Of a stretch of DNA of 29,385 bases, positions 15,912-23,239 are shown one piece after another. The notes below the pieces were generated by a model that searched no databases, was not told the origin of the DNA, and saw only the letters and a program-made list of their open reading frames with translations. Positions within the stretch are counted from its first letter, which is position 1, and each line of letters begins with the position of its first letter. Position numbers and translations under genes: made by a program. Source of the stretch: Candidatus Zixiibacteriota bacterium (GTDB lineage Bacteria; Zixibacteria; MSB-5A5; SM23-73-2). Location of the stretch: the NCBI GenBank assembly GCA_030615745.1, contig JAUWYR010000030.1, positions 1-29,385 of the forward strand, in the 5' to 3' direction.

Positions 15912-15940
15912 TTGACCTCTTTCCGCCAATAAGTTAATAA
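15912..15940 (+). promoter_or_regulatory. Promoter for the sugar nucleotidyltransferase gene
   Basis: TTGACC (15912-15917), a 17-bp spacer and TAATAA (15935-15940). The predicted start near 15947 leaves a short leader containing the GAGGGAG Shine-Dalgarno (15958-15964) 5 nt before the ATG at 15970. Confidence 0.6.
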
Positions 15941-15969
15941 AAGTTAGGATTTCTACTGAGGGAGATTAA

Positions 15970-18468
15970 ATGAAGACAGTTATCATGGCTGGAGGTTTTG
16001 GGATGAGGCTCAGGCCTTTAACCTCCAATTTTCCCAAGCCCATGGTCTACATTGCCAACAAACCGATGATGGAACACATCCTCGATCTTTTAAAAAAACA
16101 TAACCTTACTGATATTGTAGCGCTTTTATATTTTCGGCCAGAGGAGATAACCAGCTATTTTGGAGACGGAAAAAGATTTGGAGTGAAAATCGAGTATGTC
16201 TTAGCAACAGCAGATTATGGCACAGCAGGGAGCGTTAGAAATGCTAAGGATTTTTTGAATGATAGATTTTTAATCATCTCAGGAGATGTTTTGACTGATA
16301 TAGATTTGAGCAAAGCTATAAAATTTCACGTTGAGAAAAAATCTTTGGCAACTATGGTTTTAACCCGACTGGAAAATCCCTTACCCTATGGAGTGGTGAT
16401 CACAGATGAAGAAGGCAGGACATCTCGATTTTTAGAAAAACCGACCTGGGGAGAGGTCTTCTCCGATACAGTTAACACGGGTATCTATATATTGGAGCCG
16501 GAGGTTTTGGATGAGATTCCTTATCACAAGGAGTTTGATTTCAGCAAAAATCTTTTTCCTCGGATGTTGAACCGAAAAGAAAGGCTTTTCGGATATGTGG
16601 CAGATGGATACTGGAGAGATGTTGGTAATTTAGTGGAATACGCTCATGCTCATCAGGATATTCTTGAAGGCAGAGTAAAAATAGAGATTTTGGGGAATCT
16701 TTTGCGTCGGAGAAAAGAAAAGATTTGGGTGGGGAAAAATGTTGAGGTTAAGCCTGATGTGGAGTTTAAAGGTGTGGTTATTTTGGGGAATAACGTCTCT
16801 TTGGGCTCTAAATCAGTGATATACAACTCGGTAATAGGGGACAGAGTCAAAGTTGGGGAGGAGGTAAAAATTTCAAGATCGATAATCTGGAGAGACAGCA
16901 CTGTTGGTCACAGAGCAGTTTTGAATGAGTCCATAGTGTGCAATAATACTGTTGTGGAGGATGAGGTTACCCTTTTTGAGAACTCGGTGATATCCGAGGA
17001 TTGCCGAATTGGCAACAGGGCGCAGATAAAGACTAATGTGAAGGTTTGGCCCGGCAAAGAGGTTGAGGCAGGCTCCATTCTTTCCTCAAGCCTTGTCTGG
17101 GGTGAGCGGTGGAACCGAGAGCTTTTCACCGACGCTAAAGTGATTGGCTTGGGAAACGTTGAGATAACTCCCGAGTTCGCGGTGAAATTAGGTGCTTCCT
17201 TCGGAGCCCTTTTGGGAAAGGGGAGCTCAGTTGTGACAAGTAGAGATGCTGGGAAAAGCTCTCGAATGACCGTTCGGGCGATGATCGCAGGGCTTTTGTC
17301 AACTGGGATTAATGTTTTTGATTTAGTGACCTTGCCAATTCCAGTGATGAGGTTTGAACTTAAATCTGGCAGGGAGAAGGGTGGTATCTATGTGAGATGT
17401 TCGCCTTTAAATAGAAAGCAGATAGATGTTATATTTTTTAATGGTAATGGTCAAGACCTGCCAACAGCTAAGGCTAAATCAGTTGAAAGGCTTTTTTTCA
17501 GGGAGGATTTCAGAAGAGCCTCAGTGGATGAGACAGGACATATATCCTTTCCACAAAGGGTTATCGAATCTTATCGGGAGGCATTTTTAAAGGCTTTAGA
17601 TTCGAGCATAGTCAAAGATGCGGGATTTAAAGTTGTTGTCGATTATTCAAATGGAGGAGCATGTGAGATATTCCCATCTATATTTGGAGCGTTAGACTGC
17701 GATGTCATCTCTCTTAACGCATTTCTGGATCCAAAAAAGTTGACAAAAACTGAGGAGGAGATAAAACAGTCTCTTTCCCAGCTATCCCCCATCGTTAAGT
17801 CCTTAAAAGCTGATGTTGGTTTTTTGCTGGATGCAGGAGCTGAGAAGATATGGGTGGTGGATGAGAAGGGTGATTTCATTGATCCAGATTTATTACTTTT
17901 GATAGTTACCTCTTTGTTTTTGCGCACTCATAAGGCAGAAAAGATAGCTGTTCCAGTTGTTGCCTCAATGGGGGTTGAGAAGATCGCTTCAGAATATGGG
18001 GTAAAAGTTTTCAGGGTGAGAAATGACCATTTAGCTATGATGGATGCTTTGACCTCCTTGAAGGTCGATTTTGTGGGTGGAACAAAAGGAGGATTTATTT
18101 TCCCTGGATTTCAGATGGGTGCTGATGCTATGTTCTGCCTGGTCAAGATCTTGGAACTTATGGCTAAGAGCAAAAAAAGGCTTGGTGAGGTCAAAAAAGA
18201 ACAAGGGAAGCTTTTTATGCTAAAAGATTTTGTGCCTTGCCCCTGGTCTAAAAAAGGACAGGTTATGAGAAATCTTTTGAAGTTTACCCAAGGGTATAAT
18301 AGGGAGTTGATCGATGGGGTGAGAATAATAGAGGATGATTTTTGGGTTTTGATAGCGCCTGATAGGATAGCTGCAAGCTTCTATATCATATCCGAGGCTA
18401 AGGATAGGTCCAAGGCAAAGAAGTTGATCACCGATTATAAAGAGAAAGTGATGGAGTGGCAGAAGTAG
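15970..18468 (+). CDS. Mannose-1-phosphate guanylyltransferase-like enzyme fused to a degenerate phosphomannomutase domain
   Basis: 832 residues. Residues 1-235 are a sugar-1-phosphate nucleotidyltransferase domain with GGFGMRLRPLT (8-18), the FPKP lysine K23, SGD (104-106), EKP (156-158) and the N-T-G-I-Y segment (169-173). Residues about 250-375 are left-handed beta-helix hexapeptide repeats. Residues about 392-832 align with phosphohexomutases (SRDAGKSS at 424-431), but the catalytic loops are lost: RCSPLN (476-481) replaces TASHNP, DAGAEK (621-626) replaces the metal loop DGDADR, GGTKGG (703-708) replaces the sugar-binding GExSGH, and APDRIAASF (796-804) replaces RPSGTEP. The first half should make GDP-mannose or a related nucleotide sugar. 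The second half is probably regulatory or structural. It has its own promoter and lies upstream of the polysaccharide operon it may feed. Confidence 0.88.
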   Translation: MKTVIMAGGFGMRLRPLTSNFPKPMVYIANKPMMEHILDLLKKHNLTDIVALLYFRPEEITSYFGDGKRFGVKIEYVLATADYGTAGSVRNAKDFLNDRFLIISGDVLTDIDLSKAIKFHVEKKSLATMVLTRLENPLPYGVVITDEEGRTSRFLEKPTWGEVFSDTVNTGIYILEPEVLDEIPYHKEFDFSKNLFPRMLNRKERLFGYVADGYWRDVGNLVEYAHAHQDILEGRVKIEILGNLLRRRKEKIWVGKNVEVKPDVEFKGVVILGNNVSLGSKSVIYNSVIGDRVKVGEEVKISRSIIWRDSTVGHRAVLNESIVCNNTVVEDEVTLFENSVISEDCRIGNRAQIKTNVKVWPGKEVEAGSILSSSLVWGERWNRELFTDAKVIGLGNVEITPEFAVKLGASFGALLGKGSSVVTSRDAGKSSRMTVRAMIAGLLSTGINVFDLVTLPIPVMRFELKSGREKGGIYVRCSPLNRKQIDVIFFNGNGQDLPTAKAKSVERLFFREDFRRASVDETGHISFPQRVIESYREAFLKALDSSIVKDAGFKVVVDYSNGGACEIFPSIFGALDCDVISLNAFLDPKKLTKTEEEIKQSLSQLSPIVKSLKADVGFLLDAGAEKIWVVDEKGDFIDPDLLLLIVTSLFLRTHKAEKIAVPVVASMGVEKIASEYGVKVFRVRNDHLAMMDALTSLKVDFVGGTKGGFIFPGFQMGADAMFCLVKILELMAKSKKRLGEVKKEQGKLFMLKDFVPCPWSKKGQVMRNLLKFTQGYNRELIDGVRIIEDDFWVLIAPDRIAASFYIISEAKDRSKAKKLITDYKEKVMEWQK

Positions 18469-18551
18469 AAAGTTGGGTTTTACGCAAGTTTTTTGGGCTT
18501 AGTAGGATGAAGTTATAGATCTCTATGTTCAGGGCAAATAGGTTTACAAAT

Positions 18552-18579
18552 TAGGTAATAGGTGATAGGTAATAGGTAA
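18552..18579. repeat. 7-bp tandem repeat, four units
   Basis: TAGGTAA occurs four times in succession (18552, 18559, 18566, 18573), the second unit reading TAGGTGA. The array is short and non-coding. Confidence 0.8.
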
Positions 18580-18591
18580 TGGGGTTGTAGT

Positions 18592-18608
18592 CACGAATTC
18601 TATTCGTG
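18592..18608. repeat. Hairpin, 7-bp stem
   Basis: CACGAAT (18592-18598), loop TCT, ATTCGTG (18602-18608); a perfect stem. Confidence 0.65.
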
Positions 18609-18689
18609 CTTTCTTGTTCTTTTGTTTTCAAAAGGATACCACACCTTTCCATTTCGTGTTCTTATAGCATCTGAAAAACATAATTTAAT

Positions 18690-18750
18690 TGGTAGCCGCC
18701 CATATGGGCGTAAGTTAGTGAAAATCAATACTCGTCTTCGCAGTCTACCA
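18690..18750. repeat. TIR-bounded palindromic element, copy 2
   Basis: It begins TGGTAGCC (18690-18697) and ends TCTACCA (18744-18750), a shortened terminal inverted repeat. Its first 43 bases match the reverse complement of 5562-5604 with 3 differences, including the 14-bp self-palindrome at 18697-18710. The second hairpin found in copy 1 is absent, so this copy is 16 bp shorter. Confidence 0.78.
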
Positions 18751-18838
18751 AGTTCACCACAACGCAATAGTGATATGTCCTCTTTTTGAGAGCAACAGGG
18801 TTTTACTGATTTACTTGACAGCCACTAATAAATAATAG

Positions 18839-18859
18839 TAGCGGGCACCTTGCCCGCTA
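18839..18859. repeat. GC-rich hairpin, 9-bp stem
   Basis: TAGCGGGCA (18839-18847), loop CCT, TGCCCGCTA (18851-18859); a perfect stem, markedly more GC-rich than its surroundings. No T tract follows. Confidence 0.75.
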
Positions 18860-18867
18860 TTTAAAGA

Positions 18868-18891
18868 GTCACGGAGAGGGGTCTCCGTGAC
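18868..18891. repeat. GC-rich hairpin, 10-bp stem
   Basis: GTCACGGAGA (18868-18877), loop GGGG, TCTCCGTGAC (18882-18891); a perfect stem, 8 bp after the preceding hairpin. No T tract follows, so it does not look like an intrinsic terminator. Confidence 0.75.
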
Positions 18892-18938
18892 TATCAGGTT
18901 CTGTTGTGAGAATAGTTTCCGAAACTTCCACTTTGGCG

Positions 18939-18956
18939 GGGGATGTTATAGTCCCC
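18939..18956. repeat. Small hairpin, 5-bp stem
   Basis: GGGGA (18939-18943) pairs with TCCCC (18952-18956) across an 8-nt loop. Weak alone, but it belongs to a run of hairpins. Confidence 0.4.
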
Positions 18957-18968
18957 AGCCCTCCTCCC

Positions 18969-18990
18969 TGGTGGATGTTAACATTCACCA
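18969..18990. repeat. 22-bp near-perfect palindrome
   Basis: The two 11-bp halves are inverted repeats, with only one position pair (18974/18985) deviating as a G-T wobble. The centre is GTTAAC. With no loop it looks more like a protein-binding site than an RNA hairpin, and it lies about 90 bp upstream of the promoter at 19082. Confidence 0.6.
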
Positions 18991-19081
18991 ATATCTGCCA
19001 TTTTATATTTTACTATCAAAAAAATCTTTGCTTAAAACTATTTTATTGAAAAAAATTTATCATTAAAAAGCTATTTTTTCC

Positions 19082-19109
19082 TTGACCTTTTGTGTTTTTT
19101 GTTTATAAT
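19082..19109 (+). promoter_or_regulatory. Strong sigma-70-type promoter of the polysaccharide operon
   Basis: TTGACC (19082-19087), a 16-bp T-rich spacer and a perfect TATAAT (19104-19109). Transcription would start near 19116, leaving a leader of about 250 nt before the exporter gene at 19365. That is far longer than the other leaders in this window. Confidence 0.72.
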
Positions 19110-19200
19110 AAAAGATTGAAGTTAAAAAAGTTCAAACCTTAAAAAGGAGAAGCTTATATAGATAAGTTAAAGAGCGTTTTTATCTTAAGTTGGTTTTTTG

Positions 19201-19368
19201 ATGATTGGCGATTTTAAAAGAAAAAAAGACTTTTTAACTATCGAGTTTTATTTTGACCTTCGCCGGGTTAGGAGGGTGAAATACCCCAAAAAACTCGGCA
19301 TTTTTATGCGGAGCATCTCCGTATGGATCAAGAGATTGACGATAAAGCTTTTTAGGAGGATGGTTTGA
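19201..19368 (+). CDS. Possible 55-residue basic leader ORF
   Basis: An ATG at 19201 opens a 55-codon frame ending in TGA at 19366-19368, which overlaps the TTG start of the exporter gene by 4 bases (TTGA). The peptide carries about 17 Lys/Arg and only 4 Asp/Glu; the C-terminal half (GIFMRSISVWIKRLTIKLF) is amphipathic-looking. A stop-start overlap is typical of translational coupling, and translation through this frame would open the stem structures at 19262-19324. Against it: no Shine-Dalgarno precedes the ATG, the length could occur by chance, and I recognise no family. Confidence 0.3.
   Translation: MIGDFKRKKDFLTIEFYFDLRRVRRVKYPKKLGIFMRSISVWIKRLTIKLFRRMV
19262..19324 (+). promoter_or_regulatory. 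Structured 5' leader (two stem structures) upstream of the exporter gene
   Basis: Structure 1: GCCGGGTT (19262-19269) pairs with AACTCGGC (19292-19299) with one G-U, enclosing an inner GGGT (19274-19277) / ACCC (19283-19286) stem. Structure 2: ATGCGGAG (19306-19313) pairs with CTCCGTAT (19317-19324) with one G-U and a 3-nt loop. Both are within the transcript from the 19082-19109 promoter, and structure 2 ends 29 nt before the Shine-Dalgarno. No known riboswitch class is recognised. A cis-acting attenuator or RNA-binding site is inferred. Confidence 0.42.
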
Positions 19369-20948
19369 AAAAGGTATTTTTTATTTTACCAGCAGTTTTG
19401 TTTATTCTTTTGACACAAGTACAAGGGGAACAAATTGAGATTCCCAAAGAAAAAGAGACCACCAGATTATATCCTGTGTCTGAGGAGCAGACCTTGGAGA
19501 AGACCATTGATCCAAATGAATATATTATAGGACCCGGAGATCTTCTCACCATCAATTTATGGGATCAATATACCACCCATACACTCAGCGTAACCCCTGA
19601 AGGGAATATTTTAATTCCAGAGGTAGGTAGTGTTTTTGTGAGCGGGATGAGTTTAAAGGAGGCTAAAAAGGTAATCAACGATAAAATCTTGAAAAAATAT
19701 AAAGATATTGATCTTCTGGTTACCTTAGTTGGTTTGAGAAGGTTTAAGGTATTGGTTGCAGGAGCTGTTAAAGTTCCTGGTATCTATTCTGTCTTTGCCA
19801 ATGCCCGGATCTCGGAGATAATTGAAAAAGCAGGTGGATTTAAAGATGTTGCCTCTCAAAGGAACATAGTGATTAAAAGAACTGATGGCAAAGAGATTAA
19901 AGTTGACATTTTAAAATTTTTGTTAGCCGGAGATAAAACTAAAAACCCTTATGCTCTGGATGGAGATGTTGTATACGTGCCTGTTCGAGAGGAGAAGATC
20001 TCCACCTATGGTATTTACGGGGCGGTGAAAGCTCCTGGTGAATTTGAGTATGTTGAAGGTGATAGCCTTTTAGATCTTATCACCATGGCTTTTGGGTTGA
20101 CTATGGATGCGAACTTAGCTCAGGCTGAGATAGTGAGGTTTAGACCTGATAAAAAAACCACACAATCACTTTCAATACCTTTAAAGGAACTAATTTTGGA
20201 TGGTAAAAGGGAGAAAAATGTAGGGCTTTTGCCTGATGACAGAGTTTTTATAAGATCTATTCCAGAGTTTCATCAAAAAAAGCAGGTTTTGATTTCAGGG
20301 GAGGTTCTTTATCCCGGGGTTTATGCCATTGAGGAGGATAAAACCAAATTGACAGATCTGATTAGAATGGCTGGTGGATTTACCAAGAAAGCTTCTTTGC
20401 CTGAGGCGGAGATGATAAGGGGAAAAGCAGCTGATGTGATTGACCTTGAGTTCGAGAGACTTAAGAAGATGGAAGTTTCCGATATGTCAAAAACCGAATA
20501 TGAATACTTCAAAACTAAAGCCAGGGAAAAGCCCGGAAGGGTTGCCTGTGATTTTGAAAGACTTTTTGAACAAAAAGATTTAAGTCAAGATGTTATTTTA
20601 AAGAATGGAGATATTATCAATATCCCACCTATAAGTTTAGTAGTAAAGGTGAGCGGAAATGTTATCAATCCAGGTTTAATTGAATATAAACCTGGTGAAG
20701 ATTATATGTATTATATTAAAAAAGCTGGTGGGTTTTCCTGGAGGGCAAAAAAAGGAAAGGTGCGAATCATAAAGGGTTTGACCGGTGAGTGGATAAAGCC
20801 TAACAAATCTATAAAGATTGATCCAAGTGACATCATCTGGATTCCAGAAAAGCCTGATAGGGATTATTGGGGATTTTTCAAAGAAACTATGATCATCTTA
20901 GGAAACCTTGCCACTGTTTATCTTGTGATTAAAACAGCAACTGAGTAA
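19365..20948 (+). CDS. Wza-like polysaccharide export protein with multiple SLBB domains
   Basis: 527 residues. An N-terminal signal peptide (1-21, ending TQVQG) is followed by a Poly_export domain (about 50-125; EYIIGPGDLLTINLW, then TPEGNILIPEVG) and at least four SLBB-like repeats (about 127-205, 213-295, 308-430, 445-500; recurrent V.aPG.y and KAGGF patterns). A hydrophobic C-terminal helix (about 505-522) resembles the outer-membrane helix of Wza-type exporters. No lipobox cysteine is present, unlike E. coli Wza. It should form the outer-membrane/periplasmic channel for capsule or exopolysaccharide. The TTG start is chosen because AGGAGG (19354-19359) lies 5 nt upstream. It is the first conventional gene of the operon. 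Confidence 0.92.
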   Translation: MKKVFFILPAVLFILLTQVQGEQIEIPKEKETTRLYPVSEEQTLEKTIDPNEYIIGPGDLLTINLWDQYTTHTLSVTPEGNILIPEVGSVFVSGMSLKEAKKVINDKILKKYKDIDLLVTLVGLRRFKVLVAGAVKVPGIYSVFANARISEIIEKAGGFKDVASQRNIVIKRTDGKEIKVDILKFLLAGDKTKNPYALDGDVVYVPVREEKISTYGIYGAVKAPGEFEYVEGDSLLDLITMAFGLTMDANLAQAEIVRFRPDKKTTQSLSIPLKELILDGKREKNVGLLPDDRVFIRSIPEFHQKKQVLISGEVLYPGVYAIEEDKTKLTDLIRMAGGFTKKASLPEAEMIRGKAADVIDLEFERLKKMEVSDMSKTEYEYFKTKAREKPGRVACDFERLFEQKDLSQDVILKNGDIINIPPISLVVKVSGNVINPGLIEYKPGEDYMYYIKKAGGFSWRAKKGKVRIIKGLTGEWIKPNKSIKIDPSDIIWIPEKPDRDYWGFFKETMIILGNLATVYLVIKTATE

Positions 20949-20955
20949 TTTTTTT

Positions 20956-22194
20956 ATGGTGGAAGAATTAAAAGAAGAAAAGATTGATATTTACAACTAT
21001 CTTTTGGTTTTAACCAGGTATCGCAGGTTCATATTTTTAAATCTGTTTTTTGTTTGTGTAGTTGTTGCGATTATCTCACTTTTTCTTCCAAATTGGTACA
21101 CTGCAAAAACAACCATTTTACCACCTGAGAAAGAAGCCCCTATTCTGGCTCTATCCACATCTTTCTTAGGTGGATTTTCACCTTCCTCTGGGATGTCTTT
21201 ACCTTTCATGGCTTCACCTTCTGATATTTTCGCCGCGATACTTAAAAGCAGAACCGTGTCTGAGAGCGTGATAAAAAAAGAGGACTTGATGGAAGTTTAC
21301 CGGGTTGATGATATCTCGGATGCTTTGAAGGAATTAAATTCGCACACAAAAATAGCGGTAACCGGCGAGGGGATGGTCTCTTTGGAATTCGAGGATAAAG
21401 ATAAAAATAGAGCTGCAAGAGTGGCTAATCTATTTGTTGAAGAGCTCGATAGAATCAACCAAAAAACCAACACATCCAGGGCAAAAAGCACCAGGATTTT
21501 TATCGAGGAGAGATTGGCTCAGACTCAAAAGGAATTGACTTTGGCTGAGGAGAATTTGAAAAAGTTCAAGGAGAAACACAAAACAATAGCTTTGGATGAG
21601 CAGATGAGGTCAGCTATCCAAAGCGCTGCTGATCTGAAAGCTGAGCTGACCTTAAATGAGATTCAGCTTAATGTTTTGAAGGAAGCTATGTCTGAGTCTC
21701 ATCCTCAAATTCAAGAGCTTAAAACCAAAATAAAGGAGATCGAAAAGCAACTCAATTTTATGGAATTCGGAGACAGTGAAAAAAAAGAGAGGCAAAACAA
21801 AATATTGGATGTTCCATTTTCCGCAATCCCTTCTCTTTCCCTTGAGTTAGCTCGCCTTGCCAGAGAGGTAAAAATACAGGAGGTTTTATTTGAACTTTTG
21901 ACCCAGCAATATGAGCAGGCTAAAATCCAGGAGACGAAGGACACGCCTACTATTCAGGTTTTGGATAGGGCGGTTCCCCCTGAGAAGAAAACCAGACCGA
22001 AAAGAGCCTTTTTGGTGGGAATAGCTGGTATAGCCTCGCTTTTTCTGAGCATAGTTTTCGTTTTCGCCTTAGAGTATTTCAAAAATTCAAAAGCAAAAAA
22101 TCCAGAGGAGTTCAAAAAATTAGAGGAGATTTTCCTCTCCTTAAAAAAAGATATAGATGATTTAAAAAAGATATTTACCAGAAAGTCAAAATAG
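20956..22194 (+). CDS. Wzz-type polysaccharide co-polymerase (chain-length determinant)
   Basis: 412 residues. An N-terminal membrane helix (about 30-51) and a C-terminal helix (about 349-371) flank a periplasmic region that includes a long coiled coil (about 165-280; EERLAQTQKELTLAEENLKKFKEKHK). Before the second helix is a proline-containing segment (RAVPPEKKTRPKRAFLVG), which is typical of this family. There is no Walker motif or tyrosine-rich cytoplasmic kinase domain; the tail (372-412) is short and basic. It should set glycan chain length together with the polymerase at 27773 and link to the exporter at 19365, whose stop is 7 bp upstream. No Shine-Dalgarno is seen before the ATG; a GTG at 20959 is an alternative. 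Confidence 0.88.
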   Translation: MVEELKEEKIDIYNYLLVLTRYRRFIFLNLFFVCVVVAIISLFLPNWYTAKTTILPPEKEAPILALSTSFLGGFSPSSGMSLPFMASPSDIFAAILKSRTVSESVIKKEDLMEVYRVDDISDALKELNSHTKIAVTGEGMVSLEFEDKDKNRAARVANLFVEELDRINQKTNTSRAKSTRIFIEERLAQTQKELTLAEENLKKFKEKHKTIALDEQMRSAIQSAADLKAELTLNEIQLNVLKEAMSESHPQIQELKTKIKEIEKQLNFMEFGDSEKKERQNKILDVPFSAIPSLSLELARLAREVKIQEVLFELLTQQYEQAKIQETKDTPTIQVLDRAVPPEKKTRPKRAFLVGIAGIASLFLSIVFVFALEYFKNSKAKNPEEFKKLEEIFLSLKKDIDDLKKIFTRKSK

Positions 22195-22204
22195 AAAGGA
22201 AAAT

Positions 22205-23221
22205 ATGACAAGATTAGGTCTTATTGGTTTAGGAACCTGGGGGAAAAACCTTTTAAGGAATTTTTCTAATTTGCCCGAGTGTGAAGTCTTGGTCTGCTGT
22301 GACCAGAAAAAAGAGCAATTGGAAAAAATTCAAAACATTTATCCCAAGTTCAAGTTTGTTCAAAATTACAAAGAGGTTTTAAAGGATAAAGATGTTGATG
22401 CTGTGGTAATAGCCACTCCTCCTGATTCCCATTTTGAAATTGCTTATCAGGCGATATCATTTGAAAAGGATGTTTTTGTTGAAAAGCCGATGGTTTTGAA
22501 AATAGAGGAGGGAGAAAAACTTCTGAGGGTTGCTAAGGATAAGAAAAGAATTTTGATGGTGGGGCACATTATGGAATACCATTCAGCAGTGTTGAAACTT
22601 AAAGAGTATGTGAAGGGTGGAGAGTTAGGAGATGTTTACTATCTGTATGCTACCAGAGTTAATCTGGGAAAGGTAAGAGATATTGAGAATGCATTGTGGA
22701 GCTTTGCTCCTCATGATATATCTATGATTCTTTTTCTTCTTGGTGAAGAGCCAAAAACTGTCACCGCCACAGGTCAATGCTATTTGCAAAAGAAAAAAGG
22801 GATAGAGGATGTGGCTTTTTTGACCTTACACTTTGATGATGGGGTTATGGCTCACATTCATGTGAGCTGGCTTGATCCCCATAAGGAGAGAAAATTGACC
22901 ATCGTTGGGAACAAAAAAATGGCGGTTTTCGATGATATGAGGTCAGCAGAAAAAATTTGGATTTACGATAAAGGGGTGGATACTAAATTAGATTACAATA
23001 CTTATGGAGAGTATCTAAGCCTCAGGTTCGGGGATATTTTGATTCCCAAAATAGACTCCAGTGAGCCGTTGAAAGCAGAATGCCAGCACTTTATCCAGTG
23101 TGTAAACGATCGTAACACCCCTCGAAGCGATGGGGAGGATGGCTTGAGGATTTTGAAGGTTTTAGAAGCTGCGCAACGCTCTTTGGAAAAAGGGGGAACA
23201 CCTGAAGAAATCAAATCTTAA
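22205..23221 (+). CDS. Gfo/Idh/MocA-family sugar-nucleotide oxidoreductase (WbpB-like)
   Basis: 338 residues. An N-terminal Rossmann fold opens with LGLIGLGTWGKN (4-15). The family EKP motif lies at 93-95 (FVEKPMVL), and the C-terminal domain has the catalytic H-D region APHDISMILFLLGE. With the acyltransferase and the PLP aminotransferase directly downstream, it matches the WbpB-WbpD-WbpE set. In that pathway WbpB oxidises C3 of UDP-N-acetylglucosaminuronic acid, WbpE aminates and WbpD acetylates. The dehydrogenase WbpA that starts the pathway is not in this window. The substrate is inferred from context. AAAGGA (22195-22200) lies 4 nt before the ATG. Confidence 0.88.
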   Translation: MTRLGLIGLGTWGKNLLRNFSNLPECEVLVCCDQKKEQLEKIQNIYPKFKFVQNYKEVLKDKDVDAVVIATPPDSHFEIAYQAISFEKDVFVEKPMVLKIEEGEKLLRVAKDKKRILMVGHIMEYHSAVLKLKEYVKGGELGDVYYLYATRVNLGKVRDIENALWSFAPHDISMILFLLGEEPKTVTATGQCYLQKKKGIEDVAFLTLHFDDGVMAHIHVSWLDPHKERKLTIVGNKKMAVFDDMRSAEKIWIYDKGVDTKLDYNTYGEYLSLRFGDILIPKIDSSEPLKAECQHFIQCVNDRNTPRSDGEDGLRILKVLEAAQRSLEKGGTPEEIKS

Positions 23222-23239
23222 CTTTCGATGGAGGTTAAA

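Larger units (their letters stand above)
18469..19364. other. 896-bp repeat- and hairpin-rich intergenic region with promoter and leader
   Basis: No conventional gene fits here. From left to right it holds a 7-bp tandem repeat (18552-18579), a 7-bp-stem hairpin (18592-18608), TIR element copy 2 (18690-18750), GC-rich hairpins at 18839-18859, 18868-18891 and 18939-18956, a 22-bp near-palindrome (18969-18990), an A+T-rich promoter (19082-19109) and a structured leader with a small ORF (about 19116-19364). Confidence 0.8.

Noticed and set aside
18839-18859. Sigma-54 promoter (GGCAC ... TTGC)
   Set aside because: GGCAC and TTGC are present only as parts of the hairpin and are adjacent rather than separated by the required 5-6 bp, so the -24/-12 spacing fails.
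18839-18891. Twin intrinsic terminators after the nucleotidyltransferase gene
   Set aside because: The stems are strong, but neither is followed by a T run on either strand, and they lie about 370 bp past the stop codon.
19141-19160. AAGGAG at 19144-19149 as a ribosome site for an upstream leader peptide
   Set aside because: No ATG, GTG or TTG occurs at a workable distance downstream, so no ORF can be assigned to it.
19116-19364. Known c-di-GMP or c-di-AMP riboswitch in the leader
   Set aside because: The conserved core sequences of GEMM-I, c-di-GMP-II and ydaO aptamers that I can recall are not present; only generic stems can be supported.
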